DNA of 64,000 nt from CAWJAP01 sp963834365 (GCA_963834365.1 CAWIBS010000043.1:62001-126000), one strand, 5' to 3'. Positions 35,383 to 45,047 are shown, counted from the stretch's first letter. Notes: generated by a model from the letters alone, not told the origin. Program-made: numbers and translations.

Positions 35383-36114
35383 CTACGGAGCCACCGTGAA
35401 CACGAGGATATGCTGACGCGGCAAGACGTCGAGGACCCGTTCCAGGCGGAAGCCTTCGGCCTCGAGCTCGAGTTGGGCGTCGCGTTTCGACATCTTGTGC
35501 TCGGCGCGGATCGGGACGGTGGGATCCTCTTTCCGGTACTCGAGCAGGACGAGCCGGCCGCCCGGCCCGAGCGCCGCGCGCAGCTTGCGAAGCATGGCCT
35601 GAGGCTGGGCCAGCTCGTGATACACGTCCACCATCAGGATCAGATCGACCGCGGCGGCCGGCAGTTTCGGATCGGCCTCGTCGCCGAGCACCAGCGTGAC
35701 GTTCGAGATCAGCTCCGACGCGAGGCGTGTCTCGAGGCGAGCCAGCATCTCACGCTGGATGTCAGTGGCATAGACGCGTCCGGCGGGCCCGACGCGCTTC
35801 GCCAGCCGCACGGTGAAGTAGCCGGAGCCGGCGCCGACGTCGGCAATGGTCGAGCCGCGCGCGATGCCGATGGCCTCGAGCGCGCGATCGGGTTCCTCTT
35901 CGCGCTCGCGTTCGGCACGATCGAGCCAGTCCGCGCCGGCGGGCCCCATCACGCCGGCGATGACGCGTCCCGACACCGGATGGCGGGTCTGCGCTCCGAG
36001 TGTGGCGGTAACGACGAGGCACACGCAGCCGAGGGCAACACCGATCCGCCGGAGCGGCGAAAAAGGTAGCGCGTGCGTGCGCGGATTGCGGCGTCTCATT
36101 CCGGCTCGAGACAT
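35383..36114 (-). CDS. Exported or membrane-anchored class I SAM-dependent methyltransferase
   Basis: The N-terminus has a signal-like segment (RRIGVALGCVCLVVTATLGAQ). The catalytic domain has IADVGAGSGYFTVRLAKRVG (SAM motif I), VYATDIQREML, VTLVLGDEADPKLP, VDLILMVDVYHEL and GGRLVLLEYRKEDP, typical of a Rossmann methyltransferase. Such periplasmic-looking methyltransferases are common in Acidobacteria and Planctomycetes; their substrates are unknown. Starts at 36138, 36114 and 36099 are all possible. Confidence 0.82.
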   Translation of the reverse strand: MSRAGMRRRNPRTHALPFSPLRRIGVALGCVCLVVTATLGAQTRHPVSGRVIAGVMGPAGADWLDRAEREREEEPDRALEAIGIARGSTIADVGAGSGYFTVRLAKRVGPAGRVYATDIQREMLARLETRLASELISNVTLVLGDEADPKLPAAAVDLILMVDVYHELAQPQAMLRKLRAALGPGGRLVLLEYRKEDPTVPIRAEHKMSKRDAQLELEAEGFRLERVLDVLPRQHILVFTVAP

Positions 36115-36220
36115 GTGACTATGCACGCCTGGGACCACACCGACTTCGAGGTGGGGACCGACGTTCGATCCCGCGTGGACGCCGCAGGGTGCGAAGAGCT
36201 GACGTTCGTGATTGATGCGG

Positions 36221-36436
36221 CTAGGACTCGGATGACCGCCGGTTGATACCCGTCCGTCCTGCCACTCTTGTTAGGGGCTTGATTCCGCGCGCCGCGTCGA
36301 TGCGGCAGGCGGGGCATTCGAGCTCGCCGCCCGTCCCTGACGGCGCCGCCTTCCACCCACTCTCGTCGGCCTGGAGGAGGGAATCGACGAATCCGAAGAA
36401 CCCGCAGGTGACGCACGAAATCTGCAGCTTGGCCAT
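36221..36436 (-). CDS. Small zinc-ribbon protein, function unknown
   Basis: The roughly 71-residue product begins MAKLQISCVTCGFFGFVDSL and has two CxxC pairs (CVTC and CPAC), suggesting zinc binding. The tail is basic. I do not recognise a family. It is next to the tRNA gene and separate from the methyltransferase by 106 bp. The gap 36437-36574 to the tRNA shows nothing else. Confidence 0.55.
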   Translation of the reverse strand: MAKLQISCVTCGFFGFVDSLLQADESGWKAAPSGTGGELECPACRIDAARGIKPLTRVAGRTGINRRSSES

Positions 36437-36574
36437 GGCGCACACGCGACCGAAGCTGGGGAGTAACGATTCACCTTACGGTCGGGCTGGCAGGTGTGTC
36501 AAGCAACCTGGGACGAGGTCACCCCGTGTACGCCAAACGAGGCGACCTTTGGGGCCGCCTCGCATCGGTTGATC

Positions 36575-36650
36575 TGGTGGACGGCACGAGGCTCGAACTC
36601 GTGACCTCAGCGTTGCGAACGCTGCGCTCTCCCAACTGAGCTAGCCGCCC
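36575..36650 (-). tRNA. tRNA-Ala (anticodon CGC)
   Basis: Reverse-complement reading gives a full cloverleaf of 76 bases including an encoded CCA end. The acceptor stem GGGCGGC pairs with GCCGTCC and has the G3-U70 wobble that identifies alanine tRNAs. The D loop has AGCTCAGTTGGGAGAGC, the anticodon arm is CAGCG-TTCGCAA-CGCTG with CGC at the anticodon, and the T arm contains GTTCGAGCC. It reads GCG codons, which are frequent in this genome. Confidence 0.95.
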
Positions 36651-36773
36651 CTGACTTGCCTGCGGCCGTGCCGCGCAAGCGCGAAAACACCGCAGTGTAA
36701 CACCCGCGGAGCCTGATCCGCAACGCAGCGCGGACGCGGCAGCGCCCCTGCCATTCACGTCAAATCTCGATGG

Positions 36774-36779
36774 TATACT
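36774..36779 (+). promoter_or_regulatory. Extended -10 promoter for pfkA
   Basis: TGGTATACT is an extended -10 box. Transcription would begin near 36786, giving a 27-base leader. No Shine-Dalgarno sequence precedes the ATG. Confidence 0.5.
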
Positions 36780-36812
36780 CGCCGCTTTCACGCCTGCCTT
36801 CGCCCCCTCATC

Positions 36813-37904
36813 ATGCATAAAATCCGTCGGATTGGCGTTCTCACCGGCGGCGGCGACGCCCCCGGGCTGAACGCCGTCATCCGGGCCGTCGTCAAGTCCG
36901 CGCACAACCACGGCATCGGCTGTCTCGGCCTCGAGGACAGCTTCGACGGGCTCATCGAGCCCAACCGGCACCGCATCCTGACGCCGAAGGACGTGACCGG
37001 CATCCTGCGGGTCGGCGGCACCATCCTCGGCACGGTGAACCGGGGCAACCCCTTCCTCTATCCGGTCGAGACCAGCGACGGCACGCGCGACTACTCGCAG
37101 CGCTGCATCGACATGTTCCACCAGCTCGGCCTCGACGCGCTCGTCGTCATCGGCGGGGACGGGACGCTGGCGATTGCCCACGAATTCTCCAAGCGTGGCG
37201 TGCCCCTCGTCGGCGTGCCGAAGACCATCGACAACGACATTTGCGGCACGACCAACTGTTTCGGGTTCGACACGGCGGTGAGTTTCGCGACCGACGCCAT
37301 CGACCGGCTGCACACGACGGCCGAGGCGCATCACCGCGTCATGGTGGCCGAGGTGATGGGGCGCTATGCCGGATGGATCGCGCTCTACGCGGGGGTGGCC
37401 GGCGGCGCCGACGCCATTCTCATTCCCGAGATCCCCTTCGACATCGACGTCGTCGCCCGGCGGATCATGGCGCGCGAGAAGTGGGGGGCTCGCTTCAGCA
37501 TCATCGTCGTCGCCGAAGGCGCGATCTCGCGCGATGGAAAGCGCGCGCTGCTCAAGGAGGCGTCGGCGGGGTACGTCGAACGGCTCGGCGGCATGGGCCA
37601 GCAGGTCGCTGTCAGGCTCGGCGAACTGACCGGCAAGGAGACGCGGAGCGTGGTCCTGGGCCACCTGCAGCGCGGGGGCGCGCCCACGAGCTTCGACCGG
37701 ACGCTGGCCACACGATTCGGCGGCAAAGCCGTGCAGCTGTTGCTCGACGGCGAGTTCGACAAGATGGTGGCGTTCGCTCCGCCCGACATCGTGGGTGTGC
37801 CCCTCGCCGACGTCTGCGGGCGGACGCGCAACGTGCCGCCGGACAGCGACGTCATCGCCACCGCGCGGGCCCTCGGGGTGACGTTCGGCGACGAGACGGA
37901 TTGA
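36813..37904 (+). CDS. pfkA: 6-phosphofructokinase
   Basis: The enzyme phosphorylates fructose-6-phosphate in glycolysis. The 363-residue protein has IGVLTGGGDAPGLNAVIRAVV, LVVIGGDGTLAIAHEF, VGVPKTIDNDICGTTNCFGFDTAV, EVMGRYAGWIALYAG and VVLGHLQRGGAPTSFDR. The phosphodonor positions are mixed: Gly in GGDGT, as in ATP enzymes, and Lys in PKTIDND, as in pyrophosphate enzymes and in actinobacterial ATP enzymes. ATP is the likelier donor but this is not certain. Confidence 0.93.
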   Translation: MHKIRRIGVLTGGGDAPGLNAVIRAVVKSAHNHGIGCLGLEDSFDGLIEPNRHRILTPKDVTGILRVGGTILGTVNRGNPFLYPVETSDGTRDYSQRCIDMFHQLGLDALVVIGGDGTLAIAHEFSKRGVPLVGVPKTIDNDICGTTNCFGFDTAVSFATDAIDRLHTTAEAHHRVMVAEVMGRYAGWIALYAGVAGGADAILIPEIPFDIDVVARRIMAREKWGARFSIIVVAEGAISRDGKRALLKEASAGYVERLGGMGQQVAVRLGELTGKETRSVVLGHLQRGGAPTSFDRTLATRFGGKAVQLLLDGEFDKMVAFAPPDIVGVPLADVCGRTRNVPPDSDVIATARALGVTFGDETD

Positions 37905-37916
37905 GGCGAGCGCGGC

Positions 37917-38918
37917 TCACGCCGTGTCAGCGAAGATGTCGCGCAAGACGGCGGCATCGTCCGTGTAGCCGAGCGCGACCATCAGCTTCATCCGGGCCTT
38001 CAGCCCGTTCAGTCGTCCCGCGAAGATGACGCCCAGTTGCGCGAGGTCGTGCCCGCCGCCCTCGTAGCCGTAGCGTTCCTGGACGCTGCCGGCGCCATAG
38101 CGGGAGCTGATGACGACCGGCACGCCAGCCGCGGTCGCGGCGGCGATCCCCGGCTTCATCGTCGGCGGCAGGTTCCCCCGGCCCATGGCCTCGATGACGA
38201 TGCCGCGGGCGCCGGCGGCGAGGCTGCAGCGGAGAAACCGATCGTCGAGGCCCGCCGATGATTTCACCAGATCGACGTTGGTCACGAGGCGCGCGACTCT
38301 CAGGCCTGCCTCGGCATCGGCGGCCGTCCAGGCGCCGTGGCGAGGTGCCATGCGGACGTAGACCACCTTGCCCGCGTCGATGACGCCGACCGGTCCGAAC
38401 TCGGGCGAGGCGAACGAGCCGGCAGACTCGGTGTGGATCTTCTGGGCCTCGGACGCCGTGAGGATCTGTTCGTTCATCACGACCATCACTCCCCGATCGC
38501 GCGAGGCCGGCGACGCGGCCACGCGGACGGCGGCCAGCAGGTTCGCGGGACCGTCCCACCCGGCCTCGGAGATCGTGCGGATCGCGCCGACGAGGACGAC
38601 CGGCTTGGGCGACACCAGCAGGAGATCGAGAAGGTAGGCTGTTTCCTCGAGCGTGTCGGTGCCGTGCGTGACGACCAGGCCGGCGACGTCGGGCCGCTCG
38701 AGCCATGCGGCGGCGCGGCGCGCCAGCCGCCACATCTGCTCGGGCGTGACGTGCGGGCCCGGCAGCCGGGAGACGTCCTCGAAGTCCACGTCCGCGACGT
38801 CCCGAAGCCCTGGGACATGCTCGAGGATCTCCCCACCGGACAGCGCGGGCACGGCGGCGCCGGTGCCCGGGTCGATGCGCATCGACATCGTGCCGCCGGT
38901 GAAGAGAATCGTGACCAT
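37917..38918 (-). CDS. L-asparaginase
   Basis: The 333-residue protein hydrolyses asparagine to aspartate and ammonia. It has the first catalytic threonine motif LFTGGTMSM, the second motif VVTHGTDTLEETAYLLDLL, and later VVLVGAIRTISEAGWDGPANL and GAGSVQERYGYEGGG. No signal peptide is seen, so it is probably cytoplasmic. I prefer the ATG at 38918 to 38927. It lies downstream of thrC in the long minus-strand operon. Confidence 0.92.
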   Translation of the reverse strand: MVTILFTGGTMSMRIDPGTGAAVPALSGGEILEHVPGLRDVADVDFEDVSRLPGPHVTPEQMWRLARRAAAWLERPDVAGLVVTHGTDTLEETAYLLDLLLVSPKPVVLVGAIRTISEAGWDGPANLLAAVRVAASPASRDRGVMVVMNEQILTASEAQKIHTESAGSFASPEFGPVGVIDAGKVVYVRMAPRHGAWTAADAEAGLRVARLVTNVDLVKSSAGLDDRFLRCSLAAGARGIVIEAMGRGNLPPTMKPGIAAATAAGVPVVISSRYGAGSVQERYGYEGGGHDLAQLGVIFAGRLNGLKARMKLMVALGYTDDAAVLRDIFADTA

Positions 38919-38996
38919 CGCCGCCACATTATGCGTCAGCGGCCGCGCCGAACCTGCTGGCGAGCAGCACCTGGCGGCCGCGGCTCGATGAGCGGC

Positions 38997-40178
38997 TCAG
39001 GCCGGATATGCCGTCAGCGCGTCCAGGTACTTCAGCGCGCCGCCCGTGTTGAAGAGCACCACAGTCTGATGCCGTTCCACGAGGCCCCGCGCGACGAGAT
39101 CGCGCAGCGCCTGAAGCGCCGCGCCGCCCTCGGGGGCGGCGCTGATGCCTTCGAGCCGTCCCAGGTCGCGCATGCCAGCGACCATGTCGGCGTCGCTCAC
39201 CGCGACGGCGGTGCCGCCGCTGTCGCGAAGCGTCCGGAGAATCAGGAAATCGGCGATCGCCCGCGGCACGCGCAGACCGTCGGCGATCGTCCGCGCGCCC
39301 TCCCACAGCGGCGCGTGATCGTCACCGCGCTCGAACGCCCGGACGATCGGCGCGCATCCTTCCGCCTGAATGCTGACCATCCGGGGCCGGCGCTGCGGCG
39401 TGACCCAGCCGATGGCTTCGAGCTCCTCGAACGCCTTCCACATGCCGACGATTCCCGTGCCGCCGCCGGTGGGGTAGAGGATCCAGTCGGGATAGCGCCA
39501 CTCCAGTTGCTCGAGGATTTCGTAGGCCATCGTCTTCTTGCCCTCGGCGCGATAGGGCTCCTTCAGCGTCGAGACGTCGTACCACCCGAGCGGCCGGCCG
39601 GCTTCGGCCGCGATGCGTCCCGCGTCGGTGATCAGACCGTCCACGAGGGTGACGTGCGCGCCATACAGCTCGGCCTCGAGGATGAACGGGCGCTTGACGT
39701 CGCGCGGCATGAACACGCGCGCCTCGAGGCCGGCGGCGGCAGCATAGGCGGCGAGCGCATCACCGGCGTTGCCCGCGGACGGCACCGACAGCGTCGTCGC
39801 GCCGAGGGCGCGTGCGCGGGTGACCGCCGTGGACTGGCCGCGCGCCTTGAAGGAATTGGTGGGGTTGAAGGACTCGTCCTTGACGTAGAGGGCGTCGAGG
39901 CCGAGCTCGTGCCCCAGCCGCCTCGCGTGGACGAGCGGGGTGAAGCCCTCGCCGAGCGTCACGGGTGATTCCCCCTCGAAGAGCGGCAGCAGCTCCGCAT
40001 ACCGCCACATGGTGGGCGGGCGGCCGGGCAGCGAGGCCTTCGACCAGGCGGCGGCGCGCCTCAGATCGTAGCGGGCCAGCAGGGGCGCACCGCAGTCACA
40101 GAGAAAGAGCGGGGTGCGCGGATCACGTGCGCGCCTGGTGCACGGCCGCGAGCATTCGACGTGGGTGAAGCAGCGCAC
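38997..40178 (-). CDS. thrC: Threonine synthase
   Basis: The PLP enzyme converts O-phosphohomoserine to threonine. The 393-residue product starts at GTG with a cysteine-containing N-terminal segment (FTHVECSRPC, CDCGAPLLARYDL), then GEGFTPLVHARRLG, the PLP lysine in NPTNSFKARGQSTAVTRA, SVPSAGNAGDALAAYAA and YPTGGGTGIVGMWKAFEEL. Asn-Ser before the lysine replaces the usual Gly-Ser. It follows frr by 28 bp on the same strand. Confidence 0.92.
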   Translation of the reverse strand: MRCFTHVECSRPCTRRARDPRTPLFLCDCGAPLLARYDLRRAAAWSKASLPGRPPTMWRYAELLPLFEGESPVTLGEGFTPLVHARRLGHELGLDALYVKDESFNPTNSFKARGQSTAVTRARALGATTLSVPSAGNAGDALAAYAAAAGLEARVFMPRDVKRPFILEAELYGAHVTLVDGLITDAGRIAAEAGRPLGWYDVSTLKEPYRAEGKKTMAYEILEQLEWRYPDWILYPTGGGTGIVGMWKAFEELEAIGWVTPQRRPRMVSIQAEGCAPIVRAFERGDDHAPLWEGARTIADGLRVPRAIADFLILRTLRDSGGTAVAVSDADMVAGMRDLGRLEGISAAPEGGAALQALRDLVARGLVERHQTVVLFNTGGALKYLDALTAYPA

Positions 40179-40206
40179 GTCGCCAAGGGATGCGGGTCGG
40201 CCGCGG

Positions 40207-40776
40207 CTAGCGGTGGAGCAGCTCCGCGTCCTTCTTCTTCTGCATGTCGTCCAGCGCGTGGATGAACTGGTCGGTCGTCTTCTGGACCTCGTCGAGCGCG
40301 CGTCGCTCGTCGTCTTCCGAGATCGCATGGTCCTTGAGGAACTTCTTGAGGCGATCGTTGGCCTCGCGACGCACCTGACGGACGCCGTTGCGGCCTTCCT
40401 CGGTGAGCTTGTGGACCACGCGCGACAGCTCCTTGCGGCGCTCATCGGTGAGGGCCGGGAGCGGGATGCGCACGACCTTGCCGTCGTTGGCCGGATTCAA
40501 CCCGAGGTTCGCCGCGCGCATCGCCTTCTCCACGGCGCCCATGAGCGACGGGTCGAACGGCTGCGCGACGATCAGCGTCGGTTCGGGGATGGACAGCGAG
40601 GCGACCTGGTTGAGGGGCACCTGGGCGCCGTAGGCCTCGACGTGCACGCTGTCGAGCAGGTTGATCGACGCGCGGCCCGTGCGCACGCCGGCGAGCTCGC
40701 GCCGCACATGATCGATCTGGCCGTCCATGCGCTTCTTCACTTCGGCGTGCAGCGCCTTGGTGTCGGTGACGTCCAT
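40207..40776 (-). CDS. frr: Ribosome recycling factor
   Basis: RRF splits post-termination ribosomes with EF-G. The 189-residue protein has KKRMDGQIDHVRRELAGVRTGRAS, YGAQVPLNQVASLSIPEPTL, IRIPLPALTDERRKELSR-type sequence, and RREANDRLKKFLKDHAISED. It follows pyrH in the usual order. Confidence 0.97.
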   Translation of the reverse strand: MDVTDTKALHAEVKKRMDGQIDHVRRELAGVRTGRASINLLDSVHVEAYGAQVPLNQVASLSIPEPTLIVAQPFDPSLMGAVEKAMRAANLGLNPANDGKVVRIPLPALTDERRKELSRVVHKLTEEGRNGVRQVRREANDRLKKFLKDHAISEDDERRALDEVQKTTDQFIHALDDMQKKKDAELLHR

Positions 40777-40820
40777 TCGCGTGGCTCCGTGGCTGACGAG
40801 ACTCCCGCCGACGGCCGGCG

Positions 40821-41531
40821 TCAGGCCGTCACCAGCGATCCGATCGGCTCGCCCATGATGGCGCGCTTCAGGTTGCCCGGCTTCCGCAGGTTGAAGACGA
40901 CGATCGGGAGCTTGTTGTCCATGCAGAGCGAGATGGCGGTCGTGTCCATCACGCGCAACTGCTGTTCGAGCACCTTCAGGTACGAGATGCTCTCGAACCG
41001 CGTCGCCTCCGGGTGGAGCATCGGATCGGCGGTGTAGATCCCGTCCACCTTCGTGCCTTTCAGGATCACGTCGGCCTTGATCTCCATCGCGCGGAGCGCG
41101 GCGGCCGTATCGGTCGTGAAATAGGGGTTGCCGGTGCCGGCGGCGAAGACGACGACGCGCCCCTTCTCGAGGTGGCGAATCGCGCGCCGCCGGATGAAGG
41201 GCTCGGCCACCGCGCGCATCTCGATCGCCGTCAGCACGCGCGTCTGCACGTTCTGCTGCTCGAGCGCGTCCTGGAGCGCCAGGGCATTGATGACCGTGGC
41301 CAGCATGCCCATGTAGTCCGCGGTCGAGCGGTCCATCCCGCGAGCGCTCGCCGCCAGGCCACGGAAGATGTTCCCGCCGCCGATGACGACCGCGGTCTGC
41401 ACGCCCATCCGCTGAACTTCCGCGACCTCGCTGGCGATCTGGTTGGCCACCGCCGGATCGACGCCGAAGGTCTGCTCGCCCATCAGGGCTTCACCGGAGA
41501 GCTTGAGCAGCACGCGCTGGTAGGCGGGCAT
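40821..41531 (-). CDS. pyrH: UMP kinase
   Basis: The enzyme phosphorylates UMP. The 236-residue protein begins [19 protein letters not shown] and has [52 protein letters not shown] and [18 protein letters not shown]. The ATG at 41531 is the family start. A TATACT box lies ten bases upstream, so it has its own promoter within the tsf-frr region. Confidence 0.96.
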   Translation of the reverse strand: MPAYQRVLLKLSGEALMGEQTFGVDPAVANQIASEVAEVQRMGVQTAVVIGGGNIFRGLAASARGMDRSTADYMGMLATVINALALQDALEQQNVQTRVLTAIEMRAVAEPFIRRRAIRHLEKGRVVVFAAGTGNPYFTTDTAAALRAMEIKADVILKGTKVDGIYTADPMLHPEATRFESISYLKVLEQQLRVMDTTAISLCMDNKLPIVVFNLRKPGNLKRAIMGEPIGSLVTA

Positions 41532-41541
41532 GGCGGGGGCG

Positions 41542-41547
41542 AGTATA
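41542..41547 (-). promoter_or_regulatory. Probable -10 box for pyrH
   Basis: On the minus strand TATACT is ten bases upstream of the ATG, giving a leader of only three to four bases. No ribosome-binding site is present. Confidence 0.4.
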
Positions 41548-41626
41548 TCGAAGCCTGACAGCGACGAATGACAAGCGACGCAGGACCAGAAGCGCGGGAC
41601 TGAACCAGCGCTCGCGCTCGCGGTCG

Positions 41627-42517
41627 TCACTCGTACCTGGTCATTGGTAACTGGTCACTGTTGCCTTCGCCCACCTTGTAGCGGACGAACCGTGTCACCG
41701 AGACCTGGCCCCCGAGCGACGTCGAGGCGTCGGCGAGGACCTGGGCGACGGTGGTCTTCGGATCCCGGATGCTGGGCTGTTCCGGCAGCACGGCCTGCGC
41801 GTAGAAGCTTCCGAGCTTGCCCTCGACGATCTTCTCGATCACGTTCGCCGGCTTGCCGCTGTTCTCCATCTGTGCGCGGTAGACGCTCTTCTCCTGCTCG
41901 ATGACGTCAGCCGGCACATCGGTGCGCGTCGCAAATGCCGGGCTGGCGGCCGCGATCTGCATTGCGACTTCTCGCAGCAGCGACTGCGCCGCCTCGGATC
42001 CGCGCTGACCCTCGGCGACCCCTGCCAGCTCGACGAGGACACCGATCCTGCCGCCCTGGTGGATGTAGCTGCCGACCAGAGCGTTGCCGCCGAGGCTCGC
42101 CGCACGCGACACCGCCATGTTCTCGCCGAGCTTGGCGATCGCGGCGCCGACCTTCTGGCCAACCGCCCCCTCGGGCCCGATGAGCGAGGCCAATTCGCGA
42201 TCGTCCGCGGCCAGCAGGTCCGTCGTCACGGTCTCGACGAGCGCCTGGAAGTCGTCGGTACGCGCGACGAAGTCGGACTCGCAGTTGATCTCGGCGATGA
42301 CGCCGCGCGTTGCGCCGGCGTCGAGGCGCACGCCGACGAGGCCTTCCTTCATCGCCCGCCCGGCCTTCTTCGCCACCTGGGCCATGCCTTTCTTGCGGAG
42401 GATGGTGATCGCGTCGTCGACGTTGCCCTGGGCCTCGATCAACGCGGTCTTGCAGTCCATCATGCCTGCGCCCGTCCGGTCGCGCAGGGCCTTCACTTCG
42501 CTGGCTGAGATATTCAT
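41627..42517 (-). CDS. tsf: Elongation factor Ts
   Basis: EF-Ts recycles EF-Tu. The 296-residue protein has [46 protein letters not shown] and [16 protein letters not shown]. The last residues ([10 protein letters not shown]) are encoded by a degenerate tandem tract (41628-41662, words like ctggtcattggtaa), which therefore extends into the gene. It follows rpsB. Confidence 0.96.
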   Translation of the reverse strand: MNISASEVKALRDRTGAGMMDCKTALIEAQGNVDDAITILRKKGMAQVAKKAGRAMKEGLVGVRLDAGATRGVIAEINCESDFVARTDDFQALVETVTTDLLAADDRELASLIGPEGAVGQKVGAAIAKLGENMAVSRAASLGGNALVGSYIHQGGRIGVLVELAGVAEGQRGSEAAQSLLREVAMQIAAASPAFATRTDVPADVIEQEKSVYRAQMENSGKPANVIEKIVEGKLGSFYAQAVLPEQPSIRDPKTTVAQVLADASTSLGGQVSVTRFVRYKVGEGNSDQLPMTRYE

Positions 42518-42622
42518 GGAGCGATCTCCTGGGGAGCTGCCGCGCGGCCGTCCGATGCGACGCCGGTGGCTGTACACAAGAACGCCGGCCCGATCGAACC
42601 GGCCGGCGTGACGCGCACCGGG

Positions 42623-43445
42623 CTAGACCGATGCGGGAGTGCTGGCAGGCTGGGCGTCGGATCGACGCTGACGGGCGACGGGTGAGGCGCCCGCAGCGGC
42701 CGCGGCGGGCGCGATCGTCCGCACCGCCATCCTCGTCGGGCGCCTCGACCGTTGCCGACTCGCGGACGCCGCGGCCTTCGGTGACGGCGTCGGCGATGCG
42801 CGACGTGAACAGCCGGATTGCGCGCAGCGCATCGTCGTTGCCCGGAATCACGAAGTCCACCTGATCGGGATCGCAGTTGGTGTCGACGACGCCGATGATC
42901 GGGATGCGCAGCTTGCGCGCCTCGTCGACCGCGATCTGCTCGTGCCGGGTGTCGACGATGAAGACCGCGTCGGGCAGCGACGCCATGTGGCGAATGCCGT
43001 CGAGGTTCTTCTGCAGCTTGCGCTTTTCCTTTTCGAGCTTCGAGATCTCCTTCTTCGAGAGCGAGTCGTAGCGGCCGTCGGTGACCATCGCTTCGAGGTC
43101 GCGCAGCCGTCCGAGGCTGCGCTGGATCGTCGTGAAGTTGGTGAGCAGTCCGCCGAGCCACCGTTCGTTGACGTAGAACATGCCGCATCGCTGCGCTTCT
43201 TCGGCAATCGCGTCCTGGGCCTGGCGTTTGGTGCCGACGAAGAGCACCGTGCGGCCCTGGGAGGCGAGATCGCTCACAAACTGCTCGGCGTCGCGGAACA
43301 GGCGAGCCGTCTTGCTCAGGTCGATGATGTAGATACCGTTCCGCTCGCCGAAGATGTATTGCTTCATCTTCGGGTTCCAGCGCTTCGTCTGGTGGCCGAA
43401 ATGGACGCCGGCCTCGAGCAGATCCTTGACAGCGATAGGGGTCAA
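42623..43445 (-). CDS. rpsB: 30S ribosomal protein S2; frame broken by one extra base
   Basis: S2 is essential in the small subunit. The protein has [82 protein letters not shown] and [13 protein letters not shown]. Near 42708 the frame runs on into nonsense; deleting one base gives an alanine-rich tail ending at 42623 (273 residues). The start is probably TTG 43445, which is preceded by GGAGG, not the GTG at 43457, which lies before that site. Confidence 0.93.
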
Positions 43446-43465
43446 GCTTCCTCCCACGTTTCCGA

Positions 43466-43861
43466 TTACCGCTTGCTGAACTGGAACCGCTTGCGGGCGC
43501 CAGCCATGCCGTACTTCTTGCGCTCCTTGATGCGGGGGTCGCGCGTGAGCAGGCCGGCCTTCTTCAGGCGTGGGCGCAACTCGAGGTTGTACTCGCAGAG
43601 GGCGCGCGCGATTCCGAGGCGCAGTGCGCCCGCCTGCCCGGCGATGCCGCCGCCGGAGGTCGTGGCGAAGATGTCGAACTTGTCGGCGGTCTCGGTCAGG
43701 ACGAGCGGCGTGCGCACGACCATGCGCAACGTCTCGATCCTCAGCGCGTCGGTCAGCGGTTTGCGGTTGATCTGAATTTCGCCCGTGCCGGGCCGGAGGA
43801 AGACGCGGGCGGCGGCGTTCTTGCGACGGCCGGTCCCGTAGTACTGGAGAGTGACTGCCAC
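43466..43861 (-). CDS. rpsI: 30S ribosomal protein S9
   Basis: This 131-residue small-subunit protein has [39 protein letters not shown] and the basic C-terminal [17 protein letters not shown] that reaches the P-site tRNA. It lies one base after rplM. Confidence 0.97.
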   Translation of the reverse strand: MAVTLQYYGTGRRKNAAARVFLRPGTGEIQINRKPLTDALRIETLRMVVRTPLVLTETADKFDIFATTSGGGIAGQAGALRLGIARALCEYNLELRPRLKKAGLLTRDPRIKERKKYGMAGARKRFQFSKR

Positions 43862-43862
43862 G

Positions 43863-44294
43863 TCAGGCTACCTCGATCTTCACGGGTTTCTGCGCGGCGT
43901 GGGGGTGGTCGCCGCCCTCGTAGACGTTCAGCTTGCGGTACATCGCGTCACCCAGCTTCGACTTGGGCAGCATGCCGCGCACTGCCTCTTCCATCAGGCG
44001 GCGCGGGTGCCTGGCCCGGACGTCCTTGGCGCGCTCGCTGCGCAGACCGCCGTCGTAGCCGCTGTGATACCGGTACAACTTCTGCTCTTCCTTCTTGCCG
44101 GTGAGCGTGCTCTTCGCCACGTTGACGACGATGACGTGGTCCCCGGTATCGATGAAAGGCGTGTAGGTCGCTTTGTGCTTGCCCTGCAGCAACTTGGCCG
44201 CGAGGCTGGCCACCCTCCCGACCGGCACGTTGGCCGCGTCGATGAGGTGCCACCGCCGCAGGACCTCGCCCGCGGCCGGGAAGAACGTTGACAT
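43863..44294 (-). CDS. rplM: 50S ribosomal protein L13
   Basis: The 143-residue protein has [49 protein letters not shown] and [14 protein letters not shown]. It heads the operon rplM-rpsI-rpsB-tsf-pyrH-frr-thrC-asparaginase. The ATG has an AAAGG site upstream. Confidence 0.97.
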   Translation of the reverse strand: MSTFFPAAGEVLRRWHLIDAANVPVGRVASLAAKLLQGKHKATYTPFIDTGDHVIVVNVAKSTLTGKKEEQKLYRYHSGYDGGLRSERAKDVRARHPRRLMEEAVRGMLPKSKLGDAMYRKLNVYEGGDHPHAAQKPVKIEVA

Positions 44295-44384
44295 GGATCC
44301 CTTTCGGCCGCAGCTAGCCTACGGCAAACAAAAAGGATACGCACGGGCCGGCGTGATGTCAAGGCAGCCCGGGCTGTCTGTGGG

Positions 44385-44402
44385 GCAGGGCTCCAGCCCT
44401 GC
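44385..44402. repeat. Palindrome gcagggctccagccctgc
   Basis: A near-perfect inverted repeat with a CTCCAG centre resembles the CTTCAG-core palindromes elsewhere in the window. It could be a diverged member or a terminator. Confidence 0.5.
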
Positions 44403-44902
44403 GGGCCGAGGCGGCGGCTGGCGGTCGGTTGAACTGGTCTCCCCGACGGCCAGGCTGGAGGACCACAGCGGCAGGGGCCTTGCCTCCCCGGCCAGGGACC
44501 GGCGGCCTGACCGACGGGGCGACTTGCCGCCAATCGCACGTGTCGCGCAGCCTCGTGTCCAAAACGCAGCTCCCGATCGCGCGGCATTCGATCGCGCCAC
44601 GCGTCATTTGACGGGTCTCCCGTCGCTGCATGTCAGAAACTGCACCGCTCCGCACGAACGGGCATGCGATTCCCGCGTCGCAGCACCGCGGGTCGCGCGC
44701 GGAGCCCGTTGTGCGGCCTCGTGCCCCGTCGTGCGGCACGCGACGATCGCGCAATCACCCGCGAAATTCTCACCGCTGACGGTTCTCGGCGCTTTCCCAC
44801 ACGGATCCGTCAGTTCTGCGCGCGCCGCCCGCGCACGAGCGCTCGTGGACGTGCTGCGCCACGTTGGAGAAAGCAGACGAGAACTGACTCAGTGACGAGC
44901 TC

Positions 44903-44918
44903 TGGCACCGCCCTTGCT
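44903..44918 (+). promoter_or_regulatory. Sigma-54-type promoter upstream of pilM
   Basis: TGGCACcgcccTTGCT matches the -24/-12 consensus TGGCAC-N5-TTGCW, with the invariant GG and GC twelve bases apart. Transcription would begin near 44929, 119 bases before pilM. Sigma-54 control of pilus genes is known in other bacteria; the sigma-54 regulator at the window start shows that this control system exists here. Confidence 0.6.
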
Positions 44919-45047
44919 CACCACTGGCGCGGCAAACGAAAAACGCGGTGCGTGCACGCGGGGCGCGTCATCGCCGCCGGTTCGCTCCGGACACCACCGG
45001 ACGGCTTGCTCTCGCGACGCGAGGAGCGGGCCACGCGAGGTCCTGAA

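Larger units (their letters stand above)
44295..45047. other. 753-bp noncoding region between rplM and pilM
   Basis: The region lies between divergent operons. It holds the palindrome gcagggctccagccctgc (44385-44402), GC-rich sequence with no credible coding frame, and a sigma-54-type promoter near its pilM end. Alternative frames through it lack family features. The rplM promoter should be at its left end, but I could not fix it. Confidence 0.6.

Noticed and set aside
36519..37664. A minus-strand gene across the tRNA and pfkA
   Set aside because: It runs antisense through the tRNA-Ala and pfkA, both well supported.
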